Positions 1-8,621 of a DNA stretch of 64,000 bases are shown here, in pieces. The notes beneath the pieces were generated by a model. It was given only the letters and a program-made list of their open reading frames with translations. It did no database searches and had not been told where the DNA came from. Each line of letters begins with the position of its first letter. The stretch's first letter is position 1. Both the position numbers and the translations under genes were made by a program. The stretch comes from an uncultured Dehalococcoidia bacterium. Lineage in GTDB: Bacteria > Chloroflexota > Dehalococcoidia > Lucifugimonadales > UBA3495. The stretch covers positions 221,001 to 285,000 of the forward strand of contig CATOSK010000003.1 of assembly GCA_951812535.1 (NCBI GenBank), written 5' to 3'.

Positions 1-79
1 ATCGTTGGATACAGGCCGGGCCGTTTCAGCTTCGAATCCTGGCCGTTCCTAATGCCGGCGGCTCCTGCCGCCGCGCTGC

Positions 80-868
80 CTAATCCTCCCCTGTCACCGG
101 GTTGCTCAACACCCCGATTCCTGGAATCTCAATGTCCACCACATCCCCGGGGTTCAATTGGTCCACCGCTCCCGGTGCGCCGGTCAGGATTATGTCGCCC
201 GGCCGCAGGGTGATGTACTCGCTGATCCCGCTGACGATTTCGAAGCAGTTGTACCTCATGCCGTCCGTGCTTCCCCGGTCCTGCTCCGCCCCGTTCATTC
301 GGGTGATGATGTCCAGCTTGTGCGGGTCTCCCACGTCCGTTTCGATCCAGGGTCCTATCGGACCGAAGGTGTCCGAGCACTTCTTCCGCCAGTTGGACGA
401 GTCGTTGTGCCACGACCCCTCGCTGCTTACGTCGTTCGCCACCGAGTACCCCATTATGAAGTTCGGAGCTTCTTCTACGCTCACCCGCCGCGCCGGCTTC
501 CCGATGACAATGAGCAGCTCCCCCTCGTAATGCACGTAGTCCGAGTCGCGGGGAAGAATGATCTCGTCCCCCGTCCCAATTATGCAGTTCGCCCCTTTGT
601 TCCATGGACGGAAACTTTGCGAGTCCTGCCGTATCCGCTCCGCATCCAGGGCCTGTTCCTGGTGCGCCACGTGCGCCGCGTAGTTCAGACCGATGGCCCA
701 GTAGCAGGTCGGACGTGACGGCGGCAGAAGCTTTACGCCGGACAGCGGATAGGACGCCGCGGTAAGCCGGTGCTCCCCGAAGATGTCCCCTTGGATCACC
801 CGGACCCGGTCGTCTTCGACCAGCCCGTAGCTCTCCCAGCCCTCAACGCTGAATCGTGCCAGTTTCAT
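80..868 (-). CDS. Fumarylacetoacetate hydrolase (FAH) family protein
   Basis: A 262-residue cytosolic FAH-fold protein. The family cleaves or isomerises acylpyruvate-type 2-oxo acids using a divalent metal. Visible family marks are HYEGEL near residues 113-118, whose glutamates bind the metal, ANDVS near 144-148, and KKCSDTFGPIGP near 162-173. The C-terminal GDIILTGAPG and PGDVVDIEIPGIG stretches are typical. Length fits the single-domain subgroup with a short N-terminal cap. The ATG is preceded by a strong AGGAGG. It is the last gene of a seven-gene minus-strand run and lies 52 bp after the ThDP-enzyme beta subunit, so a final hydrolysis step in that pathway is plausible. The exact substrate cannot be read from the sequence. 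Confidence 0.9.
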   Translation of the reverse strand: MKLARFSVEGWESYGLVEDDRVRVIQGDIFGEHRLTAASYPLSGVKLLPPSRPTCYWAIGLNYAAHVAHQEQALDAERIRQDSQSFRPWNKGANCIIGTGDEIILPRDSDYVHYEGELLIVIGKPARRVSVEEAPNFIMGYSVANDVSSEGSWHNDSSNWRKKCSDTFGPIGPWIETDVGDPHKLDIITRMNGAEQDRGSTDGMRYNCFEIVSGISEYITLRPGDIILTGAPGAVDQLNPGDVVDIEIPGIGVLSNPVTGED

Positions 869-920
869 ATACCCTCCTGCCCGGACGTACCCCCGTTGGA
901 ACGCCGAAGGGTCCGTTGGG

Positions 921-1511
921 TTAGGCTACCGTGATACCCAGCTCGGCCTGCAGGTCCGTGATGGTCTGCCCGCGGCTCCGCTGCGGCCGGCGTTCTCTCA
1001 TCCCGATTGGTTCGTTTTCCACTTTCGGCACAATCTTCAGGGCAACGAAGACCGGACCGGTTTCCTGCATTATCTCGCTGATGTTGGTCGCGAAGTCTTC
1101 CAGGTTGTCGTAGTTGTACGCCGCCCGGTAACCCGCTTCTTTCGCCATCCCCGCGTAGTTTATCTCCTGCGCGTTGGGAACGGGCTGACCGCCGGTTGTC
1201 GCGTAGCACTCGTTGTCCATCAAAATGTGCACGAAGTTGGAAGGCTTCTTCCCGGCGATGGTCGCCAGTATGCCCATGTTCATCGTCAGGGCCCCTTCCG
1301 AGTCGAACAGCACTACTTTCTCGTCGGGAATTCCCAGTGCCAGGCCGAGTGCGGACGACGTGGCTTGACCCATCGCGCCCCCTATGTTCAGGTCCCGGCT
1401 GGCGTTGTCGCTGAAATCCGCCCAGTTACGGCCCGAGGTCCCTGTCGGGATCACGATCGCGCCGTCGCGATGTTCTTTGAAAACGCGAAAGACTTCGGTT
1501 GCTTCAATCAT
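921..1511 (-). CDS. ThDP-dependent decarboxylase, beta (cofactor-binding) subunit, sulfopyruvate decarboxylase-like
   Basis: 196 residues corresponding to the C-terminal pyrophosphate-binding domain of thiamine-diphosphate enzymes. The motif FDSEGALTMNMG (about residues 69-80) sits where GDG...N normally binds Mg and diphosphate; the first glycine is replaced, so the motif is atypical. HILMDNECYATTGGQP follows as in ComE and phosphonopyruvate decarboxylase. The preceding gene encodes the matching N-terminal domain, 71 bp upstream, so the two should form one heteromeric enzyme acting on a 2-oxo acid. Similarity is closest to sulfopyruvate decarboxylase (ComDE), but neighbouring coenzyme M genes are absent, so the substrate is open. 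Confidence 0.82.
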   Translation of the reverse strand: MIEATEVFRVFKEHRDGAIVIPTGTSGRNWADFSDNASRDLNIGGAMGQATSSALGLALGIPDEKVVLFDSEGALTMNMGILATIAGKKPSNFVHILMDNECYATTGGQPVPNAQEINYAGMAKEAGYRAAYNYDNLEDFATNISEIMQETGPVFVALKIVPKVENEPIGMRERRPQRSRGQTITDLQAELGITVA

Positions 1512-1582
1512 GGTCGCTCCGTCCTATACAACTTCGTTAGTTGGCCGCCCTGGGTCGGACGGCCATTAAATGGTTACTGCTT

Positions 1583-2104
1583 TTACCGGTTGAACCCGTG
1601 ATATTCGTCGCCCACCAGGACACACACTGGCCGCTGCGTCTTCTGTGCCTCCTCAAAGGCCATCGAAATGCGCGAACTGTCTGTGTCGGCCTCCAACAGA
1701 TAGTAGTTGATCCGCATGGCGTTCAGGAACGGCTCCGTGTAGCGCGCCACCGAGTCCGAAATCTCCCCGTGGCGGGTCCAGCCCCGGTAGCCCACCACGA
1801 ATACCAACGGAAAGCCCGAGTCCAGGGCCATGCCTCGGATGGAGTCCCCCGATTCCAGCATCCCTGTATTCTGGATCAGGCACACCGGCTTCTTGCCGCC
1901 GATTATCAACCCCAACGCGATGGCGAAGGTCTCACCTTCCCGCGCCGATGGAATAACCTCCAGCCAGGGCTGCTCCATCATCAGCTCGTAAAGGTAGTTC
2001 GTTTCACTGTCCGGAATCGTGACGATGTGAGTTACGCCGTTCTTCTTGAATTCCTCAACCATCGACTCCGGGCTCAGCACCGCTGCTTGTTCATATGTCG
2101 TCAT
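1583..2104 (-). CDS. ThDP-dependent decarboxylase, alpha (pyrimidine-binding) subunit, sulfopyruvate decarboxylase-like
   Basis: 173 residues matching the N-terminal domain of ThDP decarboxylases as a stand-alone subunit. The stretch SAREGETFAIALG (about residues 52-64) holds the glutamate that activates the cofactor aminopyrimidine. GDSIRGMALDSGFPLVFVVGYRG follows the ComD pattern. The ATG has AAGGAGG at good spacing. It pairs with the beta subunit immediately downstream. The arrangement as two small genes is the ComD/ComE layout. Upstream is an LLM monooxygenase gene (63-bp gap), so a 2-oxo acid released by oxygenation is a possible substrate; that is inference. Confidence 0.82.
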   Translation of the reverse strand: MTTYEQAAVLSPESMVEEFKKNGVTHIVTIPDSETNYLYELMMEQPWLEVIPSAREGETFAIALGLIIGGKKPVCLIQNTGMLESGDSIRGMALDSGFPLVFVVGYRGWTRHGEISDSVARYTEPFLNAMRINYYLLEADTDSSRISMAFEEAQKTQRPVCVLVGDEYHGFNR

Positions 2105-2167
2105 GTATCGTCCTCCTTGCTCGTCCCGCCTCTCTCGGACAGGAGAAGCTCAAATTCTCCCATGTTT

Positions 2168-3232
2168 CTACCTGAACGCCGGCATTACCTCTTGGGTCAG
2201 AAGCCGCAGGCTCCGCTTCACCGCGTCGGGCGGAAGCAGGCCACCAGGATTGAGTTCAGCCGTAAACCCGGTAATCCCCAGCGTTTTCTCATATTGGCTC
2301 AGCTTGTCCGCCACGCTTTCCGGCGTGCCGCAGATGACCTTGGTATCCAGGATCTCCTCGTAGGTCATGTTGGCCAGCCGATCTGCCCTGGCCTTCAGTG
2401 CCGCCGCCCGCTCCGGACCGATCGCTCCCGTTCCCTCATCATCCCGGCCCTGCTCGTACCTGGCCCGCATCCGCGCGAAGAAAGCCTCGATCGTCTCGCG
2501 GGGTTCTTCCATGGCGTCCTCTTCTGTCGGTGCCAGGTACATCGGCACCCGAACGGAAATGTCTCCCGCGGACCCCTCGTGCCCGTGTTCGTTCCACGAC
2601 TCCCGGTAGTCCACCAGGTTCCGCTCCAGGTCGTTCACGTCCATCCCCCGCATTGACAGGAAGATCGGAAATCCCAACCGTCCCACCCGCGAGAAGCTGT
2701 CCTCGGTGGTCGAAGCCAGCCGCACCTTGGGGTGGGGCTTCTGGAACGGCATCGGGGAAACATTGGCCTCCGTTATGTGGTTGTATTTCCCCTCGTAGGA
2801 AAACGGCTTCCCCTTCCATGCCTCCAGGATAATATCCAGGGCTTCCTGGAACCTTTCCCTGCTCTCCAGGTAGGGGATCCCCATCGCCGCGTAGGCCCGT
2901 TCGTTCCCGCTGCGGCCCACGCCGAACTCGAACCGGCCCTGGCTGATCTGGTCAACCGTCGCCGCTTCTTCTGCAATCCGCACCGGATTGATCAGCGGCA
3001 GCACCTGGACCGCCATCCCCACCCGGAGCCTCTCCGTTCTCGTGGCGATCGAACTCGCCACCACTATCGGTGCCGATATTGGCCGGTTGGAATTGAAATG
3101 CGTCTCCCCCAGCCAGACCGTGTCCAGGCCCGTCTCTTCCGCCAGGTCAACAAGCTCGAACGCTTCCTGGAACGCGTCGCTCTGGTTCTGTGCCCCCCGG
3201 GCCGAAAAATCCAGGAAAATGCCAAAATCCAT
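2168..3232 (-). CDS. LLM class flavin-dependent oxidoreductase
   Basis: 354-residue luciferase-like monooxygenase, a TIM barrel using reduced FMN or F420 supplied by a partner. N-terminal MDFGIFLDFSARG, DTVWLGETHF near residues 38-47, RLRVGMAVQVLPLINPVRIAEE, QGRFEFGVGRSG and YEGKYNH are standard family blocks. Its C-terminal part, with RLANMTYEEILDTKVICGTPESV, closely parallels the product of the gene at 61693-62751, so the two are paralogs. It sits in the minus-strand catabolic run between the NtaA-like enzyme and the ThDP subunits. Substrate unknown. Confidence 0.9.
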   Translation of the reverse strand: MDFGIFLDFSARGAQNQSDAFQEAFELVDLAEETGLDTVWLGETHFNSNRPISAPIVVASSIATRTERLRVGMAVQVLPLINPVRIAEEAATVDQISQGRFEFGVGRSGNERAYAAMGIPYLESRERFQEALDIILEAWKGKPFSYEGKYNHITEANVSPMPFQKPHPKVRLASTTEDSFSRVGRLGFPIFLSMRGMDVNDLERNLVDYRESWNEHGHEGSAGDISVRVPMYLAPTEEDAMEEPRETIEAFFARMRARYEQGRDDEGTGAIGPERAAALKARADRLANMTYEEILDTKVICGTPESVADKLSQYEKTLGITGFTAELNPGGLLPPDAVKRSLRLLTQEVMPAFR

Positions 3233-3411
3233 CGTTCTCTCTCCAGGTTAGCGCCGAGTCTTAGGATAAAGTCCCAACCGGGGCCGGCAAGCACCGTCCC
3301 GGTGTCGGTTTTCTCGGGAAGAAGCTGTGGGGGAGTGTAGCAACGCCCCCAAACCCAGTCAACCGGAATCCCCTTCCGCCCCAGGGCTCCGGGGCAACCC
3401 AGGGCTCCGGG

Positions 3412-4740
3412 TCACTCCGACCCCGCCTCCATCGGCTCCCGGACCCCCTCGTACCGGTTCGGCGGGATCGGCAGCCCCAGGTTCTCGTGCAGCGTCCCGA
3501 ACTCGTACTCCGACCGGAACGCGCCCCGATCCTTCAATACCGGCAGCACCCCTTCCAGGAAGTCCGTCAGCCCCACCGGAAGCACCGCCGCGTTCATCAT
3601 GAACCCGTCCACCACTCCCGCTTCGAACCACTCCTGCATCGTGTCCGCCACCCGCTCCGGCGTCCCCATGAACACCGTCTTCGGAGTCGTCGTCCGCAGC
3701 GCCATCTGCCGGAGCGTCAACTCCTCCTCCCGCGCCACCTGCTTGATCCGGTCCGTCGCGCTCTCCCACCCGTTTCGCGCAAAGTCCCCCAGCTCTGGGA
3801 AAGGCTCATCCAGCCCGTACTCGGAAAAGTCCATGTCGTTGAAATAGCGGCCCAGGTAATTCAGCGCGTCCTCTATCTCCACCAGCCCCGCGATTTCCAG
3901 GTACTTCCGCTCCGCTTCCGCCTCCGTCTCCCCCACTATCGGAGCGCACCCGGGCAGGATCAAAATCTCTTCAGGATTCCGCCCATGCCTCGCCGCCCGC
4001 TCCTTCACGTCGTCGTAAAACTCCCGCGCCGCCGGGATGCTCCCCTGCCCGGTGAAAATTACATCTGCGTGCTTCGATGCGAAATTCCTCCCCGCCTCCG
4101 ACGACCCCGCCTGGATCAGCACCGGCCGCCCCTGCTTCGACCGCGAGAGCGCCAGCGGCCCCTGCACCGAGTAAAACTCTCCCTGGTGGTCCAGCCTGTG
4201 CATCCTCGATGGATCAATAAACTGCCCCGTCTCCTTGTTCCGGACAAAAGCCCCCTCCTCCCACGAGTCCCACAGCCCCTTCGTCACCTCCAGGAACTCG
4301 TCCGCCATCCTGTACCGGAGGTCATGTTGAGGATGCTCGGGCCGGCTGTAGTTCAACGCCGACCCTTCCAGTGGCGAAGTGACAATGTTCCACCCCGCCC
4401 GCCCGTCGCTGACGTGGTCTATCGTCGCAAATTGCCGCGCCACCGTGAACGGGTCGCTGTACGTGGTGGACAGCGTCGCCGCCAGCCCGATATGCGACGT
4501 GTGCGCCGCCAGGTACGCCAGCAGGGTCAGCGGCTCGAACCGGTTCAGAAAGTTCGGATGCGATTTCTCGCTGATGTAAAGCCCGTCTCCGAAGAAAACG
4601 AAGTCCAGCTTCGCAGCCTCGGCCTGCCGCGTTAACCCCAGGTAGTACTCCAGGTTTATCGCCCCGTCCGCCACCGCATCCGGATGCCGCCAGGACGCCA
4701 TGTTGCTTCCCGTGCCTGCGAGGAAAACCCCTAGACGCAT
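3412..4740 (-). CDS. NtaA/SnaA/DszA-type FMN-dependent monooxygenase
   Basis: A larger LLM enzyme of 442 residues from the ATG at 4740. The frame is open 24 bases further to a GTG, but MRLGVFLAGTGSNM is the usual family start. Blocks include FVFFGDGLYI, GLAATLSTTYSDPFTVARQFATIDHVS, GWNIVTS, GRPVLIQAGSSEAGRNFAS and FTGQGS, all typical of the nitrilotriacetate/pristinamycin/dibenzothiophene-sulfone monooxygenase group. Members use FMNH2 from a separate reductase to cleave C-N or C-S bonds or hydroxylate. No reductase is adjacent. It starts 52 bp after the preceding LLM gene, so co-transcription is likely. Confidence 0.9.
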   Translation of the reverse strand: MRLGVFLAGTGSNMASWRHPDAVADGAINLEYYLGLTRQAEAAKLDFVFFGDGLYISEKSHPNFLNRFEPLTLLAYLAAHTSHIGLAATLSTTYSDPFTVARQFATIDHVSDGRAGWNIVTSPLEGSALNYSRPEHPQHDLRYRMADEFLEVTKGLWDSWEEGAFVRNKETGQFIDPSRMHRLDHQGEFYSVQGPLALSRSKQGRPVLIQAGSSEAGRNFASKHADVIFTGQGSIPAAREFYDDVKERAARHGRNPEEILILPGCAPIVGETEAEAERKYLEIAGLVEIEDALNYLGRYFNDMDFSEYGLDEPFPELGDFARNGWESATDRIKQVAREEELTLRQMALRTTTPKTVFMGTPERVADTMQEWFEAGVVDGFMMNAAVLPVGLTDFLEGVLPVLKDRGAFRSEYEFGTLHENLGLPIPPNRYEGVREPMEAGSE

Positions 4741-4792
4741 TTCCCCTTTTCTGCCCATGCGCACCTGCCCGGCCTGACCTTCTGTCCCGTGC

Positions 4793-5800
4793 TTACCCTC
4801 GGATGAGTTGGCTCAACAGCTCGTACGAACGCCGCCTCTCCGCGAATGTATCCACCGCGGTCACCGCCACGATCTCCTCCACCCCGTGCTCCTCTTGGAA
4901 GGACTTCAGCCGCGCTCCGACGGTGTCCACCGACCCGCACACCACGTTCCCCTCCATCACTTGGATCGCGACTTCCTCCCCAATCTGCTCCCCGAACTCC
5001 CTCGCGCCCTCCACCGACCCCACCGTGAACTGCCTTCCGCTCGCCAGCGTGATCCGCACCATCTTGATGTTAGCCGCCAGCTCTGCCGCTTCCCCGTCCG
5101 TATCTGCCACAACCACCGGCAGCGCCAGCATCACCTCCGGTTCGCTCCCGTCGTGCGGAATGAACCGTTCCCGGTATGTCTCCACCGCCTCCCGCATCAC
5201 CCCTTCGTCCCCGTTCAGGAACAGCGCGAAGACATACGCCATTCCCAGCGACCCGGCCATCGCCCCGCTCGAAGCCGTCGTCCCCAGCAGGAACATCTCC
5301 GCGGACTGCTTCGGCTTCGGACTCGCCCGCACTCCATCCGTCGGCACGGCCCCGTCCCCTTCCAGCCACCTCCCCAGTTCAACCAGCTTGTCCTCGAACG
5401 GCTTTCTTTCCGCCGACAACTCCTCCTGCAACGCCTGCGTGGAGCGCGGCAATCCGCCCGGCCCCCGGCCAATCCCTAGGTCCACCCGCCCCGGCGCCAG
5501 CGATGCCAGAACGTTGAAGTTCTCCGCCACCTTGTATGGGCTGTAATGCTGCAGCATCACGCCGCCGGACCCAATGCGGATACGGTCCGTCTTCGCCAGC
5601 AGGTGCGACACCATCACCTCTGGAGAAGATCCCATGTACTTCTCCGAGTTGTGGTGCTCCGCCACCCAGAGACGGTGGTAGCCCCACTCCTCCGCCGCCT
5701 GCGCCAGCTCAATGGTCCGCTGCAGCGCTTCCGGCCCGGAACCACCATCCTGCACCGGGCTCTGGTCGAGAATGCTCAACCGCAGCTTGCGGCCGTTCAT
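4793..5800 (-). CDS. LLM class flavin-dependent oxidoreductase, MsnO8-like
   Basis: 335-residue single-domain luciferase-like protein. LRLSILDQSPVQDG at the start, YHRLWVAEHHNSEKYMGSSPEV near residues 41-62, GSGGVMLQHYSPYKVAENF near 77-95, and RVDLGIGRGPGG are the signature of the MsnO8-type subgroup. AAGGAGA precedes the ATG. It lies 50 bp downstream of the CoA-transferase gene and is the first of three consecutive monooxygenase genes. No flavin reductase is encoded alongside, so reduced cofactor must come from elsewhere. Confidence 0.88.
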   Translation of the reverse strand: MNGRKLRLSILDQSPVQDGGSGPEALQRTIELAQAAEEWGYHRLWVAEHHNSEKYMGSSPEVMVSHLLAKTDRIRIGSGGVMLQHYSPYKVAENFNVLASLAPGRVDLGIGRGPGGLPRSTQALQEELSAERKPFEDKLVELGRWLEGDGAVPTDGVRASPKPKQSAEMFLLGTTASSGAMAGSLGMAYVFALFLNGDEGVMREAVETYRERFIPHDGSEPEVMLALPVVVADTDGEAAELAANIKMVRITLASGRQFTVGSVEGAREFGEQIGEEVAIQVMEGNVVCGSVDTVGARLKSFQEEHGVEEIVAVTAVDTFAERRRSYELLSQLIRG

Positions 5801-5850
5801 CTGGGTCTTTCTCCTTCGGACCCGTCCTGCTTGGAGATCACCCGGGTTCC

Positions 5851-8127
5851 CTACCCCGCCGATACCCCATCCACCAGGACCACTCCCGACTCCAGCAGTG
5901 ATTCGTACCGTTCGCCCAGCCCGTGTTGTTCCAGGATCGACTCCACGTCCGACCCCGGCTTGGGCGCCGCCCTTCCCGCCCTCACCGGATGCCGTGACAA
6001 CCGCGGCGCCGGCCCGCAGGTTGTCACCGGCCCGATCTCGTCATGTTCCCGCGTGATGCTCAAACGGTGCTCGATAACCCACGGGTCCTCCATCAGTTGC
6101 CTGACATTGGTGATCACCCGCTGCGCCCCCACTCCGGCACTACGGAGCCTCGCCACCCATGCCTCCACGGTGCCCCCCAGGAACCGCTCCTCCAGCGACG
6201 ACTCCAGCCCCCTTCCCGCCAGCGACTCCACCCCGGATAATCCCTCGACCCCGGCCAACCTGGGAAGGTCTCTCTCCTGGGCTCCCAGGAAGAACCACCC
6301 GTCGTTGGCCTGGTACGCCCGCTGCAGCGGCCCACTTCCCAGCGCGTCCTGCCCCTTCGGTTCGTCCCAGGTCTTCCCATCGTACATCTGCATATAAGGA
6401 GACTGCAGCGTCATGGCCGTGTAAGCCAGCGCCGAGTCGATATGCTGTCCCTGCCCCGTCAGTTTCCGGTGCAGCAGCGCCAGGGCCACCCCGTATGCCC
6501 CCATGAACCCCGTCCCGTAGTCGTTCACCGGATTCGGCTGCGACTCCGGCTTGCCGTCTCCTCCGAACCGCCTCGTCATGCCCGCCGTCGCTTGCGCGAA
6601 ACCCTCGTGGCCCGGCCTGCCTGCCCAAGGCCCCAGGTGCCCGTAGGCGTTCAGCGATGCGTAGACGATGTCCGGCTTCCGCTTCCTCACCTCCTCGTAA
6701 CCCAGTCCCAGCCTCTCCAGCGATCCCGCCCGGTAGTTCTGCGCGACCACGTCCGCATCTTCCAGCATCTTCCAGAAGACTTCCCGCCCTTCCTCCGACT
6801 TCAAATCCAGCAAGATGCTCCGCTTCCCCCGGTTGATGTCGTTGTGCCGCGCCACTGTTGAACCCCGCTTCGGATTGTCGATCTTGATGACGTCCGCCCC
6901 GTACTCCGCCAGCGTCCGCCCCATCGTCGGCCCGGCGAGGATGATGCACAGGTCCAGCACCTTCACCCCGTCCAGCACCGACTTGAGCGCCTCCTCCGTC
7001 GCAGCGGAGGGCTTTCGCGGCTCCCGGTCCGGCGCTCCCAGGATCTCCTCCCGGTGTTGGTCCGGCGTCGGAGCCGGTCGGCGGATGCTGCCCGGCGTTG
7101 CCGACAGCCTTGCGTTTATCCCAGGCTGCAGCATCTTTCCCAGCACCGGGTCATCCACCTCCTCCACCATCTGCGCCGCCCGGGCGTGGGGATGTTCGAA
7201 CCACTCCTCGCTCGTCCGGCACACCGCGCCCTCGCTCCCCGCCTCTGCGATCAGGTCCTCCCACTCTTGCGCTGTCCGCGTCATGAAAAGCCCGTCGATT
7301 CTTCGCCGCGCCTCTTCCGTGAACTCCGCCGTGTCCAGCGGACGGTTTAAGTCAGTCAACCCGTCCGCGTCCCACGACGTGATCCCCGCCAGCTCCACGA
7401 ACTGGCGGTAATTCTGGTTTCCCGGCCCGCCGAACCGGACCCACTCACCATCCTTGCAGCGATAGATTCCGCCCCACAACTCTCCCAGCGTCGGCCCCGT
7501 CCTCGGGGCGTTGTGGACTCTCACACCAAACCGCCCAATGGACTGGAACATGCTGTCAAACAACGGCACTTGAATCCTCTGCCCCAGCCCCGTCCGCTCC
7601 CGCGCGTAAAGCGCCATCACCACCGCCACCGCCGATTGAAACGCCGCGTACACCGACCCATTGGGGATCGCCGTGTACACGGGCCGCTCGTCCTTCTGAC
7701 CCGTGGTGCGGAAGTTGGCCGTAGCCGCTCCGATAATCCCCTCGTAAGCCGGCACATCCGCCCTGGGATCGTCTGGAGCAAATCCAGGCAGCGAGCAGTA
7801 CACCAGCCCCGGGTTGCCTTCGCCCATCTCCTCCGCCCCCAACCCCAGCCGGTCCATCACCCCGGGCCGGAAGTTTTCCACCACCGCGTCCGCCCTGGCA
7901 ATCAGCCGCCTCGCCGACTCCTTCCCATCCTCCGTCTTCAGGTCCAGCAGGATGCTTCGCTTCCCCCGGTTCCAGGTCGCGTTCGCCGGAGTGTCCCACC
8001 GCGGCCCCCCAGGAGGATCAACCTTGATCACGTCCGCCCCCTGGTCCGCCAGCAGCATCCCCAGCAGCGGCCCCGCGATGTAATGTCCGAAATCGATCAC
8101 CCGAAAACCGTCCAGCGCTCCCGCCAC
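5851..8127 (-). CDS. Two-domain CaiB/BaiF family CoA-transferase fusion
   Basis: 758 residues made of two tandem family III CoA-transferase units, about 1-365 and 385-750, with a linker near 366-384. Both have the N-terminal LDGFRVIDFG/LDGVKVLDL start, GADVIK(V/I)D, NRGKRSILLDLK and RLGLG blocks. In the second unit GQGQHIDSAL (near 558-567) keeps the aspartate expected to form the acyl-enzyme. In the first unit the same position reads GLGQRIQVPL, with glutamine (near 186). The start is GTG with a weak ribosome site. Family members move CoA between carboxylates, so this first gene of the run probably activates the pathway substrate or an intermediate. Stand-alone family members usually have about 400 residues. 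Confidence 0.88.
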   Translation of the reverse strand: MAGALDGFRVIDFGHYIAGPLLGMLLADQGADVIKVDPPGGPRWDTPANATWNRGKRSILLDLKTEDGKESARRLIARADAVVENFRPGVMDRLGLGAEEMGEGNPGLVYCSLPGFAPDDPRADVPAYEGIIGAATANFRTTGQKDERPVYTAIPNGSVYAAFQSAVAVVMALYARERTGLGQRIQVPLFDSMFQSIGRFGVRVHNAPRTGPTLGELWGGIYRCKDGEWVRFGGPGNQNYRQFVELAGITSWDADGLTDLNRPLDTAEFTEEARRRIDGLFMTRTAQEWEDLIAEAGSEGAVCRTSEEWFEHPHARAAQMVEEVDDPVLGKMLQPGINARLSATPGSIRRPAPTPDQHREEILGAPDREPRKPSAATEEALKSVLDGVKVLDLCIILAGPTMGRTLAEYGADVIKIDNPKRGSTVARHNDINRGKRSILLDLKSEEGREVFWKMLEDADVVAQNYRAGSLERLGLGYEEVRKRKPDIVYASLNAYGHLGPWAGRPGHEGFAQATAGMTRRFGGDGKPESQPNPVNDYGTGFMGAYGVALALLHRKLTGQGQHIDSALAYTAMTLQSPYMQMYDGKTWDEPKGQDALGSGPLQRAYQANDGWFFLGAQERDLPRLAGVEGLSGVESLAGRGLESSLEERFLGGTVEAWVARLRSAGVGAQRVITNVRQLMEDPWVIEHRLSITREHDEIGPVTTCGPAPRLSRHPVRAGRAAPKPGSDVESILEQHGLGERYESLLESGVVLVDGVSAG

Positions 8128-8251
8128 GAGGCCCCCTGTTTCACCCGAAGATTGGCCGCTTCCCTCTCACGGAAGGGCCCGAATTGGCCCGACTATATGA
8201 CTCGCCCCCGGCAGTGTCAACAAACCCGCCAACCCCCCGGACGATGGCAAA

Positions 8252-8401
8252 GCAGCTGTCCTTGTTGTCTAGAGATGATCGTAGGGGACTCCAGGGCTTG
8301 CCACTTCTGACCATGCTGTTGAGGATGGTCAGCAGCTTGCGCACGCAGGCGGTCAGTGCCAGCTTCTTGGGTTTTCCGCTGCCAGCAGCCGTTGCCAGAA
8401 C
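8252..8401 (-). pseudogene. IS110-type transposase C-terminal remnant
   Basis: Translating the minus strand gives GSGKPKKLALTACVRKLLTI followed by LNSMVRSGKPW and ending near LDNKDSC. This is the conserved C-terminal helix region of IS110 family transposases. Only about 50 codons survive, no start is recognisable, and the frame upstream (to about 8440) does not continue the family. The rest of 8128-8621 holds no gene that I can support. Confidence 0.7.
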
Positions 8402-8563
8402 CTGCGTATCAATCAGCGTCCCCTGCTTTTCTACTAACTTTCCACCAGTTCACCTCATCAACTCTGAACAGTTGCGTTGACGTTGCTGACGAGGACGAGG
8501 AGGAAGACAATTGCCAATATAAAGTAATTTCCACCGGCAACCAACTGGGGTTCATAAAGCAAA

Positions 8564-8584
8564 GGAGGGCCATTGCGGCCCTCC
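8564..8584 (-). terminator. Rho-independent terminator of citrate synthase
   Basis: Perfect 8-bp stem GGAGGGCC/GGCCCTCC with a 5-base loop. On the minus strand it lies about 40 bases after the citrate synthase stop and is followed by a short T run. Confidence 0.65.
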
Positions 8585-8621
8585 CAACTTGGCTTCCCTT
8601 GGGAATCAGCTTGCGGACGGA

